20,315 bases of DNA, taken from assembly GCA_000969725.1 (NCBI GenBank), contig JXSR01S043990.1, one strand, 5' to 3'. The stretch's first letter is position 1; every line of letters begins with the position of its first letter. Below the pieces are notes generated by a model. That model was given only the letters and a program-made list of their open reading frames with translations, was not told the origin of the DNA and did no database searches. Source of the stretch: Ophiothrix spiculata. Lineage: Eukaryota; Echinodermata; Ophiuroidea; Amphilepidida; Ophiotrichidae. Shown in pieces: positions 1 through 8,982 of the stretch. The position numbers were made by a program, and so were the translations under genes.

Positions 1-95
1 ATTTTGGACACTCTAGAATGAAAACAGGATCCAAAATAATACCTGAGACTCAGGTATTATTTTGGATCCTGTTTTCATTTTGGACACTCTAGAAT
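1..95. repeat. 31-bp perfect palindrome flanked by 19-bp direct repeats
   Basis: Bases 17-47 are the exact reverse complement of 49-79, leaving a single central base at 48. The outer sequence ATTTTGGACACTCTAGAAT occurs at 1-19 and again at 77-95, so the palindrome sits between overlapping direct repeats. The arms include GGATCC and end in CCTGAG/CTCAGG. No coding content is visible. It could be the tip of a fold-back element cut by the window edge, or a fold-back artefact of sequencing or assembly. The sequence alone does not separate these. Confidence 0.8.
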
Positions 96-811
96 TCTGA
101 TTTTTATAAGGAGTTGAATAGGAGCTGGTTGGACAAGTGAGAGCATACTTTTCAAACCATTTTTTTACGTTTCATACGTAGCTCTGTGTCATACATGTAA
201 GTAATAAATTAAACATTTTCAAAAGAAAATTTCATCAAGGTATTCAAAATTTAATATTAATTAATTACCGTATTCATTCCAGTAACTGCAAAGTTTCTTG
301 GGTGAAACTTGGTATCAATAAGTTGCACTCAGAGAGTTCTTACCATGCATTTGAGGTGATAAAACTCCAATAAAATATATTTTTATGTTCATTTTGTTGA
401 TGTTTTGTGGTATTAAGGGCAATTTTTTGCTTTGAAAATGGTTGTGTTTACTCAGAATTTATCCTATCAGTTTCAAAAATAAGGGCCCATTCAAAATAAC
501 TTTGTTAAGGGTCTTAGGAGTAGGCAAATTGAATTAGATGTTCATTACACCTGTAGATGAACATACTACATAAGGTGCTAGAGGTAATATGTATCGGTAT
601 CTCTCAAGTTCCCATTCGCTCTTGGCACCTACACACCAATATTGACTCTGTAAATTGATACAGGTAATGGGTGTTAAAACTGTTTTGAAAACAAACACAA
701 TTACTGGACTGCTGTGTAATTAGATCAATTAACTATTGGATCATTAGCCTTTGGTGTTGAGTTCCTGTCTAAACACTTGTAACCAATATTGGCTAATTGC
801 TCTGTTGTCAG
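96..811. other. Non-coding stretch, no feature recognised
   Basis: AT-rich DNA without a plausible exon or terminal-repeat element. It probably belongs to an intron of the gene whose exon begins at 1740, because that exon starts with a splice acceptor in mid-codon. The end of this stretch (804-811, GTTGTCAG) is the left target-site duplication of the next element. Confidence 0.5.
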
Positions 812-1211
812 CCTGGGGGGGGGTACTCAAGTTTGGTTTTGGTGGGGTGTGCCGCTGGGAAATTTGAAGTACCACCCATGTATATACCAATTTTTAAGAA
901 AAAGGGACCCATCCATATACAAAATTCCCCAAATTTTGAGTTGGAATTTATACAAAAATCAAAATTTTCTCTGAAAATTTACCCTAATTTTGAGCGAATT
1001 TCCTAATTTTTGTTTGAAATTTAGAAAAAAATCCAAAATTTGCCATTTTGGCGCAAATTTTAGACAATTTTGAAAAACAGACCCATCAAAATACCGCATT
1101 TTGCAAAGAAAAAGGACCCATTGGTATACCAGACAGACTGATTTTGCTACCCAAGTTTGCGGCACATCCCCGTAATCACTTTTGTTACTAAGTACCTACC
1201 CCCTCCCCAGG
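812..1211. mobile_element. Non-autonomous TIR transposon, about 400 bp, 7-8 bp TSD
   Basis: The left end reads CCTGGGGGGGGGGTACT and the right end, read on the other strand, starts CCTGGGGAGGGGGTA. A second inverted block, TGTGCCGC, lies 25-50 bp inside each end. The flanks repeat GTTGTCAG (804-811 and 1211-1218); one base is shared with the TIR, so the duplication is 7 or 8 bp. Inside are inverted copies of a motif like AAGAAAAAGGGACCCAT. Short ORFs here are AT-rich noise. The TSD length fits the hAT group, but the TIR does not start with the usual CAG, so the superfamily stays open. Confidence 0.8.
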
Positions 1212-1323
1212 TTGTCAGTTGATACAGATCACCAAGAGGGCAGAATAATGAAGTACAGGCCATGATATTGTTAATGATCAGTTTGCCATCAAGTGACAAG
1301 GTCAAGAAGTATTACTCCTTGAC

Positions 1324-1522
1324 CATACATGTATGTGGCGGAAGCAGGGGGGGCATGTCCTAAATTTCACGAGGGGGGACGGACCCCCTCAAAAAATAAA
1401 GAAGAAGGCCGAAAAGAAAGAAAGAAAAGGGAAGGAAATTGAAATTTTTTGCTCAAAAAAAATTGATTAAACAAAATATTAGCTGTCCCCCCCAATAAAA
1501 TTTTAACCTTAAGGCGCCACTG
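1324..1522. mobile_element. Short hAT-like MITE with 8-bp TSD
   Basis: TCCTTGAC occurs directly on both sides (1316-1323 and 1523-1530). The right end read inward is CAGTGGCGCC. The left end is CA, then an extra TACATGTA-like stretch, then TGTGGCGG, so the left TIR looks like the right one with a small insertion. The interior has a C/G-rich block (GGGGGGGCATG, GACGGACCCCCTC), an A/G-rich run and ends near CCCCCCCAATAAAA. The 8-bp duplication and CAGTGGCG-type end suggest hAT. No transposase is encoded in 199 bp. Confidence 0.65.
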
Positions 1523-1739
1523 TCCTTGACAATTTCTAGACATTTATTAACTGTCCAGCTCTTTCAATCTTTCTCTGTTGAAAGAGATTTATATGTTCAA
1601 CCTCATCCCCAAAATTGTCTAATTTCATTTTTCACAACATTAATTGTAAATCTGATACAAGGGGTGATTTTAATACAAATACAATACAAAATCTTAAAAT
1701 CCAAGTATTTACAAATGTTAATGTCCGTTTTCTGAACAG

Positions 1740-3108
1740 GAAAGGAGTCCGTTCTGAGCTCAAAAATCAGATGAATGAAAGGGAATCAAACCATAAGCAA
1801 TGGATGACTGATCGTGTACAAGAAAGTGTCACTGCTGTAGCCCATGACAACAAGTGTAAAACTGATGACAAGGACGCTTACAAGAAAACAAAAACTCATC
1901 TCATGAAGTTTAGGGATGAAAATAAAAAGGTGAGTCAATTTATTTGGGAAGAAATCAAAGTGATTACCAAAACTTTACATTTAGAAGAGATCATTGTGGC
2001 AGCTTAATATAGTAGTGTATCGTCATGTGAGTGCAAGAAAGTCGGGACCAAGTATACTTTAGGTCCCATCCAGAATTTTAGGGTTAGGGTTAAGGGTCAG
2101 TGTTAGGGTTAGGTTTAGTTTAGGGTTAGGGTTAGTTTTAGGGTTAGGGTTAAGGGTCAGTGTTAGGGTTAGGTTTAGTTTAGGGTTAGGGTTAGTTTTA
2201 GGGTTAGGGGTTAGGGTTAGGGTATAGTTTTTGATGGGACCTAAAGTATACCTTTTCCGAAAGTCGTATCTGCATTTTTTTCATAAATTTGAATCCCACG
2301 CTGGTATAATGTCCAGCCTTGTGTCAGTGGTTCTTGAAATGAGTTCTTCAGGTGACAGTGTCGCTTGAAGAACCATTTCAAGAGCCACTGACAAACATGT
2401 ATGGGAGAGACATTTTGTGGAATTTTTTGCACTCTACAAGTAAATATAACATAGGGCAGCCATTGCAGATACGATTTTCTTGCACTCACATGACGGTATG
2501 TGCTGGTAGAGTACTACGTTAGGCCTCGTATCCATAGGCTATTCCCTTGTGGAGCGTGCCCTTCTATTGTTTCCAATTGTAACGCACCACAGAGACAATG
2601 AACCTTGTGTCAGGATTTTGCTCAATCATTGATCACATGAGTGCTTTTCTGATTTAATAGCAAGTTGAAATGAGGTCAAGTGATTTTACACAAATTTGTA
2701 GATTTACTAATGAACATAATTCAAATTTAAAGTATCCAAGAGAAAGCAAATCAATTTGAATTATTACTTGGGATTGTGAATGTTTTCCTTTCTCTTTATT
2801 TCATGAAGTTGTCTTTAATGTTTTGATTGTTTTTTGTACTGGTACTATTAGTGATCAATGTCTTTAAGTTTGAACTTCAACACAATTTTAAGCTTAACTG
2901 TTGTATGATAGTATTACAGTCTTAAAATTCTCCTATCGTCATGCATTTCAGTGGATAATTAAGTTTTACATTTGTATTTCATTACTTGTTTTTTCAGCTT
3001 ATGGAGGAAAAGCAGCAAAATGTCAAGGTGACAAGACAGAATCAATATGAGAAAGAAAGAGAACTGTTGAGATATGACCCAGTGAATTGGAGTAAGAGCC
3101 TTCGATGA
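1740..3108 (+). CDS. Last two exons of a Lys/Glu-rich helical protein (5' partial)
   Basis: Exon A is 1740-1929: acceptor TTTTCTGAACAG before 1740 (in mid-codon, phase 2) and donor AAG|GTGAGT at 1930. Exon B is 2998-3108: acceptor TTGTTTTTTCAG before 2998, phase 0, ending in TGA. Joined, they give about 99 C-terminal residues and no internal stop. The peptide starts near GVRSELKNQMNER, is rich in K, E, Q, N and D without glycine or proline over long stretches, and ends KERELLRYDPVNWSKSLR. It reads as a continuous amphipathic or coiled-coil helix with a short aromatic C-terminal tail. Codon use differs clearly from the surrounding AT-rich noise, and the phase match across a 1,068-bp intron supports a real gene. 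I do not recognise the family. The helix-rich composition resembles many cytoskeletal or ciliary proteins, but this is only an impression. The 5' part lies left of the window. Confidence 0.8.
2045..2258. mobile_element. Nested hAT-like element carrying TTAGGG-type repeats
   Basis: The insertion is bounded by exact 8-bp duplications GAAAGTCG (2037-2044 and 2259-2266). The uninterrupted sister at 5655 has this octamer once, which fixes the boundaries. Its ends are inverted copies of GTATACTTTAGGTCCCATC (19 of 19 identical); the outermost 5-6 bases begin GGA on both sides but are otherwise diverged. Between the TIRs lies almost only TTAGGG-like sequence. An 8-bp TSD suits the hAT superfamily; the GGA terminus is not typical of it. 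No coding sequence. Confidence 0.88.
2077..2223. repeat. Telomere-like TTAGGG array with 60-bp higher-order period
   Basis: The tract is TTAGGG and variants (TTTAGG, TTAAGGG, TTAGTTT). Two consecutive 60-bp blocks, 2081-2140 and 2141-2200, are identical for their first 60 bases except where the second ends in GGGG at the junction, so the tract grew by duplicating a 60-bp unit and not by adding single hexamers. It is enclosed by the TIRs of the nested element, so it is part of a transposon and not a chromosome end. Confidence 0.85.
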
Positions 3109-3601
3109 TCAACAACGTCCTTGTATTATTGAGTGTAAGGTGTCATTGGTATTAAAGTAACTCAACAAAAATAGATAGTGTATGTAGTATAAATAATATT
3201 GCTTTAGTTTTTATAATACCATGTTTATTAATATTATGAGTCACTGATCAAGGGGAATGAGTTTGATGTCATAAATATTGATTTGATTTACAGAGCAATA
3301 AATTAAAGTTAGAAACTTTATTTGTTTTATTGTTTTCAAAGTTCACAGATTTGTATCTCTGAAACCAATTGACCAACAAGGATGGATGGGATTTATATCA
3401 AAAATTAGCATTTAATGCATAATTGAATTGCAATAATTATAAAAAAGATAATATGATAATTGCCAACATTCAACTCATTTCCCTTGATTGTGAATCATGA
3501 CATGTAGAACTTTCTGTAATGGACCTGTTTTTCAAAGATATTGGGACAAATAATAAAAAAATTGTAAAAGATTGAACATTGTGTTATATTCTATAAAAAT
3601 C
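3109..3601 (+). other. 3' UTR of the left gene and its flank
   Basis: Stop codon TGA is at 3106-3108. The 3' UTR probably runs to just past the poly(A) signal at 3297, giving roughly 200 bases. Beyond about 3340 I see only AT-rich DNA without repeats or ORFs until the next element. Confidence 0.55.
3297..3302 (+). promoter_or_regulatory. Poly(A) signal of the left gene
   Basis: AATAAA lies 189 bases after the stop codon and is followed 15-35 bases later by a T/G-rich stretch (TTTATTTGTTTTATTGTTTT), as expected for cleavage and polyadenylation. It is the first AATAAA after the stop. Confidence 0.65.
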
Positions 3602-3859
3602 CAGGGATTGACTTTTCAAGATGCTGCAGAGTTTTGCTCTTCTTAATTGCTCTCCTGAATTGCCCTAGGTGAGGTGAACAATTTAGAGCTCCTCTTAGAA
3701 TGTGATATTTTCTGTTTTTATTGGTTTGAACATTTGTGTTGCTCTCCTTATAATGCTCAATTAAACAGCTTCAGAGAGAGCCATTTAATGCTCGCTGGAA
3801 AATGCAAAATTTTGAGAGCCATTTAACGCTTGCTTGAAAATGCCAAATTTCAGTCCCTG
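3602..3859. mobile_element. Probable hAT-like MITE with CAGGGA ends
   Basis: The left end is CAGGGATTGACTTTTC and the right end read inward is CAGGGACTGAAATTTGG. AAAATC directly repeats at 3596-3601 and 3860-3865. Inside the right half, a unit beginning GAGAGCCATTTAA occurs twice in tandem (about 3775-3812 and 3814-3850). The end sequence matches the CAGGG termini often seen in hAT elements, but only 6 bp of duplication are visible, so decay or another family is possible. Confidence 0.5.
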
Positions 3860-3865
3860 AAAATC

Positions 3866-4450
3866 ATGCCCAATATGATTTAACAAGCTTTAACTTGTTG
3901 TACATTGTGGAACCTCAATGATCTCGAAACTTCCAATGCAGAATGCAGTCTTTAAGATCACATACAATCCGTATTATTTCAAACGTGAAAACTAAACCAA
4001 GTATCATTGTAGAGGTTAGAGAATTTGAATCAAGTAGTAATTGCAGATCACAAGTGTTCAAATCTCATAATTATATGGAGAGGAGGTACATGTAGCTGCC
4101 CTATCAGTGTATTTAGCATGCTCTGAATGGATGCAAATTAGTTTTGGGTTGATAGTTACAGGGTTGGGTATACATGCCTCCTTTTTGAGCCTATTACTGA
4201 AAAGACACCAGAAATTCTTTTAAAATCTGTGTGTTTAGTTGAGAGGCCATTAACAGCTCCAAATAGCATCTTCACCTTAAAGGAATAGTTGAAAATTAAA
4301 TACATTTCTCCTAACATCCAATTTTTTCTATAATATGTTCTGTTGGTTAGCAAGTCATTGTACTTTCATATGTTGTTGCCTGATAATACTGTAAATAAGG
4401 ATAAACCTATAACAGTGTTATCCAACCTTTCTATATATTAGCAGCCAGTG
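3866..4450. other. Intergenic stretch, nothing recognised
   Basis: AT-rich sequence between two small TIR elements. A 65-residue reading frame on the minus strand (4156-4353) has no recognisable motif and no supporting splice or composition signal. I treat the stretch as non-coding. Confidence 0.5.
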
Positions 4451-4452
4451 CC

Positions 4453-4563
4453 CATATTCATGAAACTCTGCTATCTCTTGATTTACAAATAAGCATCTTC
4501 AGATTTGTCAGATAAACAAAAGGTTAGTTAGTGGATAGAATTAGCAGCATTTCATGAATATGA
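4453..4563. mobile_element. Short palindromic MITE-like element
   Basis: CATATTCATGAAACTCTGCTA at the left end is matched in inverted form at 4541-4563 (CATATTCATGAAATGCTGCTA read on the other strand), about 19 of 21 identical. The whole unit is about 111 bp. The interior is short and non-coding. No clear target duplication was found, so the termini are approximate. Confidence 0.55.
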
Positions 4564-4751
4564 TCTCATGTGTTTATATAATCATGTCTGAAATAGCTTT
4601 TATAAGGTACACCAAAATATGGATAATCAGCTATAGACAACAAGAGTATAATTGTACATATAAATGTAAAAAATAGGAATTCAGAAATGTCTGGAATCAT
4701 TGTGTAATTATGATTGTAAAAGGTTGAACCAAAAATAAAATAACATATGTA

Positions 4752-4893
4752 CAGGGACGCCAGTTTTCAGGCAATTACCTGAATTCAGGCTTTTCTGTTG
4801 TCAAAATTTACACTGTTTTATTCATTTTCAACCTATTTTTGGACATTTTACACCATTTTCAGACCTTTACGCATTTTGTCACTGCCATGCCTG
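4752..4893. mobile_element. Possible hAT-like MITE, 142 bp
   Basis: The left end is CAGGGACGCCAGTTTTC and the right end read inward is CAGGCATGGCAGTGAC, similar at about 11 of 14 positions. TATGTA repeats directly at 4746-4751 and 4894-4899. The interior contains CAGGCAATTACCTGAATTCA and T-rich sequence. The short imperfect TIR and 6-bp duplication make this tentative. Confidence 0.42.
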
Positions 4894-4899
4894 TATGTA

Positions 4900-5654
4900 A
4901 AGTAATAATGCTGTGCAAAGATGAAATCAAAAATTAAGGTTTGATTTTGAGTTATAGTTTTAAAACGTTTTAATCATGAATAGGAACAACATCAAGTGTG
5001 AAACGTCACATCTTGTTTTTGATACTATTAATCTATACCAGTGGTTATCAACTAATGGCGTAAATATACGCGGCAAATTTTGTACTTTAGTCTAAAATGT
5101 AATTGGAAACGTCCCGAGTTTTCCAAAATTATGATTGAAAGATGTGTAATGATTTATCTTAAAATTAATCTTTACTTGTATGTATAGTCAATCATGCCTG
5201 CGAATGCGAAATTGCACTGACGCGCAAAAACATGTATCAAGAAAATAAGTACCCCACTAGTCTAGAAACAAAAGTCTGTGAACCATTCTATTAAAAAAAT
5301 TCTTTAGATCAAAATATGTAACAATGCTGATTTTATAAACTGTAGCAATAGATGTTAGTAGGGTTTAAGACCCTGCTACCAACTTGTTATTGAAATCAGC
5401 ATGATACTGCTATGCAATTATAATGTAAAATTCTATGCAATTATAACACCTACTATAAATGGTGCTTTGTATTTTCATAAATGCACACCAAAAACAGCAG
5501 AAAACTTTCTTTGCTCGTATTCAGAGGATTTGTTGTCACAGTAGTGTACCAATAGCGGAGTTAAAATGTTTTTACTGCACAATGGATTTTTTTACCAACA
5601 CTGTTAACCATTACTGATTTTATTCACTGTCCAGAGTCAGAGCAATTGCCATTT
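4900..5654. other. Intergenic stretch with one palindrome
   Basis: No gene is visible. It holds the palindrome described at 5324-5402 and a short direct duplication of CTATGCAATTATA (5410-5422 and 5433-5445). The remainder is AT-rich and unassigned. Confidence 0.5.
5324..5402. repeat. Imperfect palindrome, about 79 bp
   Basis: ATGCTGATTT at 5324-5333 pairs with AAATCAGCAT at 5393-5402; CAATA pairs with TTATTG further in, and GTAGGGT pairs with ACCCTGCTAC near the centre. It may be a small fold-back MITE. No target duplication is evident. Confidence 0.5.
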
Positions 5655-5916
5655 CGTCATGTGAGTGCAAGAAAGTCGTATCTGCAATGGCTGCCCTAAG
5701 TTGTATTTATTTTTCAACTTGTCACAAGAATATGAAAAATCTCTCAAAATTTCACTGTCTTATGTCAGTGGTTCTTAAAATGGTTCTTCAGGTGACGGTC
5801 ACCTGAAGAACAATTTCAAGAACCACTGACCTAAGACTGGAGATTTTAAGTGTGCAATCCAAATTAATGTCAAAAAGCAGCTATTGCAGATACGACTTTC
5901 TTGCACTCACATGACG
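5655..5916. mobile_element. 4-bp-TSD MITE, copy 2, uninterrupted
   Basis: Full-length sister of the element at 2021. TIRs read CGTCATGTGAGTGCAAGAAA and continue through GTCGTATCTGCAAT, about 37 bp with few mismatches. ATTT flanks both ends (5651-5654 and 5917-5920). The centre (5764-5830) is an inverted repeat with GTCAGTGGTTCTT against AAGAACCACTGAC and GTTCTTCAGGTGAC against GTCACCTGAAGAAC, so almost the whole RNA would fold into a long hairpin. It contains the empty site GAAAGTCG that is duplicated around the insertion in copy 1. No ORF. Confidence 0.92.
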
Positions 5917-5920
5917 ATTT

Positions 5921-6485
5921 GAGAGTTTGCAATCCATAACAATTCTATTCACTGTTGTTTAGAAATAGGGACATTTTATTTTTAAAGTGTCAAAATAGAT
6001 GGCGTTATTCATAAAAACATGTTTGAGATGTGTATACTGTTAGTTTACAAAATTAGATGCAAATGAGGCATCTGACATCAAAAACATTTTACTAATCATT
6101 TTTAGCCCAAATCTTCACAAATCAAGCAATATATTCGATAATCAAGTATAATCAATAATCAAGTATAATCAATAATTTGAAATTTTTATAGTGCCCTCAT
6201 TTTTGCACAAATCTGAATTAAAATTTGGTGCAAAATTAACTGAATTTCAACCAAAATGAATTAAATTTTGACAATTGGTTAGAAACGTAAGATACATTTA
6301 ACTCATTTGTACTGCTTTTTCAACTTTCTGTGAAGTAAAATATGAAATTGTGGTTAACCCTTTGAACCCTGACACCCCACAACTCAATAGGGTTAAAAAT
6401 GAATAATGTCCACTTCAAACAACAGTTTATTGTGTTGACACAAGGCAATTTTTTTTTCACAGAATACAATTTAGACAGTATCATA
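5921..6485. other. Intergenic stretch with a small tandem repeat
   Basis: No gene is visible. A 17-bp unit, AATCAAGTATAATCAAT, occurs twice in tandem at 6140-6156 and 6157-6173. The rest is AT-rich DNA in which no repeats or exons stand out. Confidence 0.5.
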
Positions 6486-6925
6486 TGTGACCCGTCATAT
6501 CGAAAGTAGGTCTGCATAGTAAATATTCGAGATACGGGCCATTGAAGTTGAGCTTAGTCAAAAATCACGTCCAAGGACGAATTTTTAATTTCATCAGGAA
6601 CACTACTTTTGAAGTGTTTTCTATCATATTAATTAGGTTCCAACATCCAAAACATGAGAAAAATGTTTTAAAAATCAAGATAAAAATCTTCTCCACATTT
6701 AAGTATTACTTAGTACAAAAGCTTTAAACTCAATTTGCTCAGAACTAAAGTTTTCTGAATCAGTCCGATAACTTTAACCAATTTGGATGTAACTTTGCAA
6801 TCTAACATCCAATAACCAAAAGTAAGGTGTCATTTTAAAGCTTAAAATCTCAGCTTTCCGATGAGACCAACATATCAATTTTGATTTTTCGAACCCTAAG
6901 GTACCTTTCGATATGACGGGTCACA
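6486..6925. mobile_element. TIR element with TGTGACCCGTCATATCG ends
   Basis: The two ends are inverted copies of TGTGACCCGTCATATCGAAA. They lie between TA dinucleotides, and more widely between CATATG-type flanks (6482-6488 and 6924-6929). The duplication is therefore either TA, as in Tc1/mariner elements, or up to 6 bp; the palindromic flank prevents a decision. The 440-bp interior has no convincing ORF. The first ten TIR bases resemble the ends of the element pair at 9670 and 18471. Confidence 0.82.
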
Positions 6926-6974
6926 TATGCTTTGACTGACATGTATCTTTTGTGAGGTAAGACCAAATTGATAC

Positions 6975-8978
6975 TTAGGCAAAAAAAGGGTTGTCTCAAA
7001 GCTGACGTGCGCATTTGAAAAAACAGTAATGCGTAGATTTTTTTATTTCAAGATTTTTTTTTTAAATAAAAAAAATCAAGGATTTGATTTTTTCTCACCC
7101 AAAACGAATTCATATTTCAACTTCGATACGTCCAAAATCATGCGGCAAGCTCGTATGAGAAAGATTGCAACTGCAGCTTGTCATCTATTCGTCCTTTGCA
7201 GAATCGACATTAAGTGTGCGTTACTACAACTTTTACTACAGTAAACTTTAACAGGCTCGTTTGTTTTTATTATAGACTTTGTGTTGTATTTATTGTGTAT
7301 TTTGCAAAGAACAACCCTCCTGCTTGTTGTTGATTTGCTTGCGTGAATGGATACGATACTTGTGAAAGTGATTTTTACGATTCAGCTGCTTTGCGGAAAT
7401 TTTAGAAAATGGTTTCTGCATGAATCATTGAACAATAAACCCCTGAGCGAAGTAGTAGTTGACATTAAAACCGGAAAAAACCCATGCATAAAAATAGGCA
7501 ATCTCATACCTGCCAACATTGTGAAACCTAAAATCGGGACAAAAAGACGCGCGGTGGCGCGAGACGTTCGTCGGAGGTCGAGGGGCAGGGGCCCTAGCTG
7601 GGGTTCAAGGGGCCGCTTTGAAGCTGTAGAGATTTCAACAAATTAAAAGCCAAGGAAACATTATTTTCATACTTTCAACTGATGTATTAAAGGTTGTAGC
7701 CATGTATTGTAATGAAAGTGAGCATGTGCATACTTCCTGGAGTTGGTAATTTATTATTGCAACTCAAGTAGATGAGGGCCATGGCAGCCTGGTTCAAGGG
7801 CCCCTTAAGGGCACTGATGGGACCCTGGTGGGGGTTGAGGGGTAAAGCCCCACCCACTAGTAAGAGGACTTCTGCACATCCAACACCACAGGAGAGACCA
7901 TTTTAATAGGTAACAGAAAAATGTTGTACTCAGGGGTATAAGTGTGTCCAAAAATAAACAAAGTGTTTGACATTATGACCCCCTGTAAGGGCCCAAGTCC
8001 TGCTCATGGGGACCAGCTGGGGTGCACTCTACTCCTGGAGGTCCCTTTTTAAAACTTGATGTGGTTGTAAAAGGAGCAAAAACACAATAACTTGAAGTTT
8101 TGATTAAAATGAAAAACTTGTTCCGTTTATGAGATAAATGGCTTTTTGTATCCAATATTACTATACATTTGTATTGAAATGTACATTTTAAAATTGACCT
8201 ACTGACCCTACGGTAGGTCACAGTTGGCCGATTTCATTATATATGATGGGTTATGAAATTATAATAATTTAATCAATTTTAGCATTCTTACTATTTTTTT
8301 TGAGGGGGTATCATCCACCCCCTCCTCATTTACCTATATTATCCAACTCACACCATTATTTCTCTTGGTGCAAGTACATTGACTCCATACTTTTACAGTG
8401 GCATTACAGTCGGCAGTTGGTGCACCCAAATTAATAGGGAACATGTCACCTGACCCGTTTTTGCTTCTAAGGTGTCATTGAAGATTTTTTAAAAAGTGTT
8501 GAGTGTGTTGAAGTCAATGTAAGAAGCTGGGAACCACCAATAAAATAGAAGAAGAATGGTGGCGACTTTTGTAAGATTTTGGCTCAAATTTGTGTTCCAA
8601 GAGCACATATATTTATTGACTACATGTCCCCTTGCGACTTTCCTTGTGTTTATTAACAGCTTTTTTGAGATTCTGGCCCAAATATATGCCACAAGACCAC
8701 AAACATTGGCGACTTTTCCTTGTATTTTTTTTCAATATCTCAAAATCGGGACGTCCCGATTTTTGGCCATTTTGAGAGTTGTAAATCGGGACGATCCCGA
8801 CAAAATCGGGACAGTTGGCAGGTATGCAATCTATTTACTGGCTTAGGTATAGTCAATGATGCTGATGGTGCAGAATTCGATGCAATGACAGAATATAGTT
8901 TGGAATCTTGGAAAAAAAAACATTTCGCATTACTTTTCAAATCACTCATCAGCTTTGAGACAAACTTTTTTTGGCCTT
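6975..8978. mobile_element. 2-kb TIR element interrupted by another element
   Basis: The left end (6975-7032) and right end (8922-8978) form long inverted repeats sharing GGC-AAAAAAAG, TTGTCTCAAAGCTGA, ATTTGAAAA and AGTAATGCG in the same order. ATAC flanks both sides (6971-6974 and 8979-8982), a likely 4-bp duplication. Subtracting the inner element leaves about 680 bp. A 71-residue frame at 7029-7244 lies in the left arm and has no recognisable domain. The superfamily is undecided; 3-4 bp duplications are known for Academ and Chapaev, among others. Confidence 0.8.
7505..8825. mobile_element. Nested 1.3-kb TIR element, CATACCTGCCAAC ends
   Basis: The TIR is CATACCTGCCAAC at the left and its exact complement at the right (8814-8826). 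GCAATCT is directly repeated at 7498-7504 and 8826-8832; one base may belong to either TIR or duplication, so the TSD is 6-7 bp. AAATCGGGAC recurs near both ends, including a perfect 22-bp palindrome centred on CGGGACGTCCCG (8742-8763). Three GC-rich modules occur at about 7575-7620, 7795-7860 and 7980-8045. Two similar segments starting GGCGACTTTT lie near 8560 and 8708. No transposase domain is visible, so it appears non-autonomous. Confidence 0.85.
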
Positions 8979-8982
8979 ATAC

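Larger units (their letters stand above)
2021..2495. mobile_element. 4-bp-TSD MITE, copy 1, split by a nested insertion
   Basis: The ends are inverted copies of CGTCATGTGAGTGCAAGAAA, continuing into GTCGTATCTGCA. GTAT flanks both sides (2017-2020 and 2496-2499). The centre (about 2325-2392) holds an inverted repeat built on GTCAGTGGTTCTTGAAAT and TTCTTCAGGTGACA. Removing the inserted 214 bp and one 8-bp duplication leaves 253 bp, close to the 262 bp of the sister at 5655. It lies inside the intron of the left-hand gene. TIR elements with 4-bp duplications occur in several superfamilies (for example Chapaev, Sola or Academ); I cannot choose between them. Confidence 0.9.

Noticed and set aside
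2077-2223. TTAGGG tract as a telomere or chromosome end
   Set aside because: It is internal, irregular, and enclosed by transposon TIRs and an exact 8-bp duplication.
7347-7646. 99-residue frame with an Arg-rich tail (RRRSRGRGP)
   Set aside because: It crosses the left boundary and TIR of the element at 7505, so it is a chance frame through a GC-rich module.
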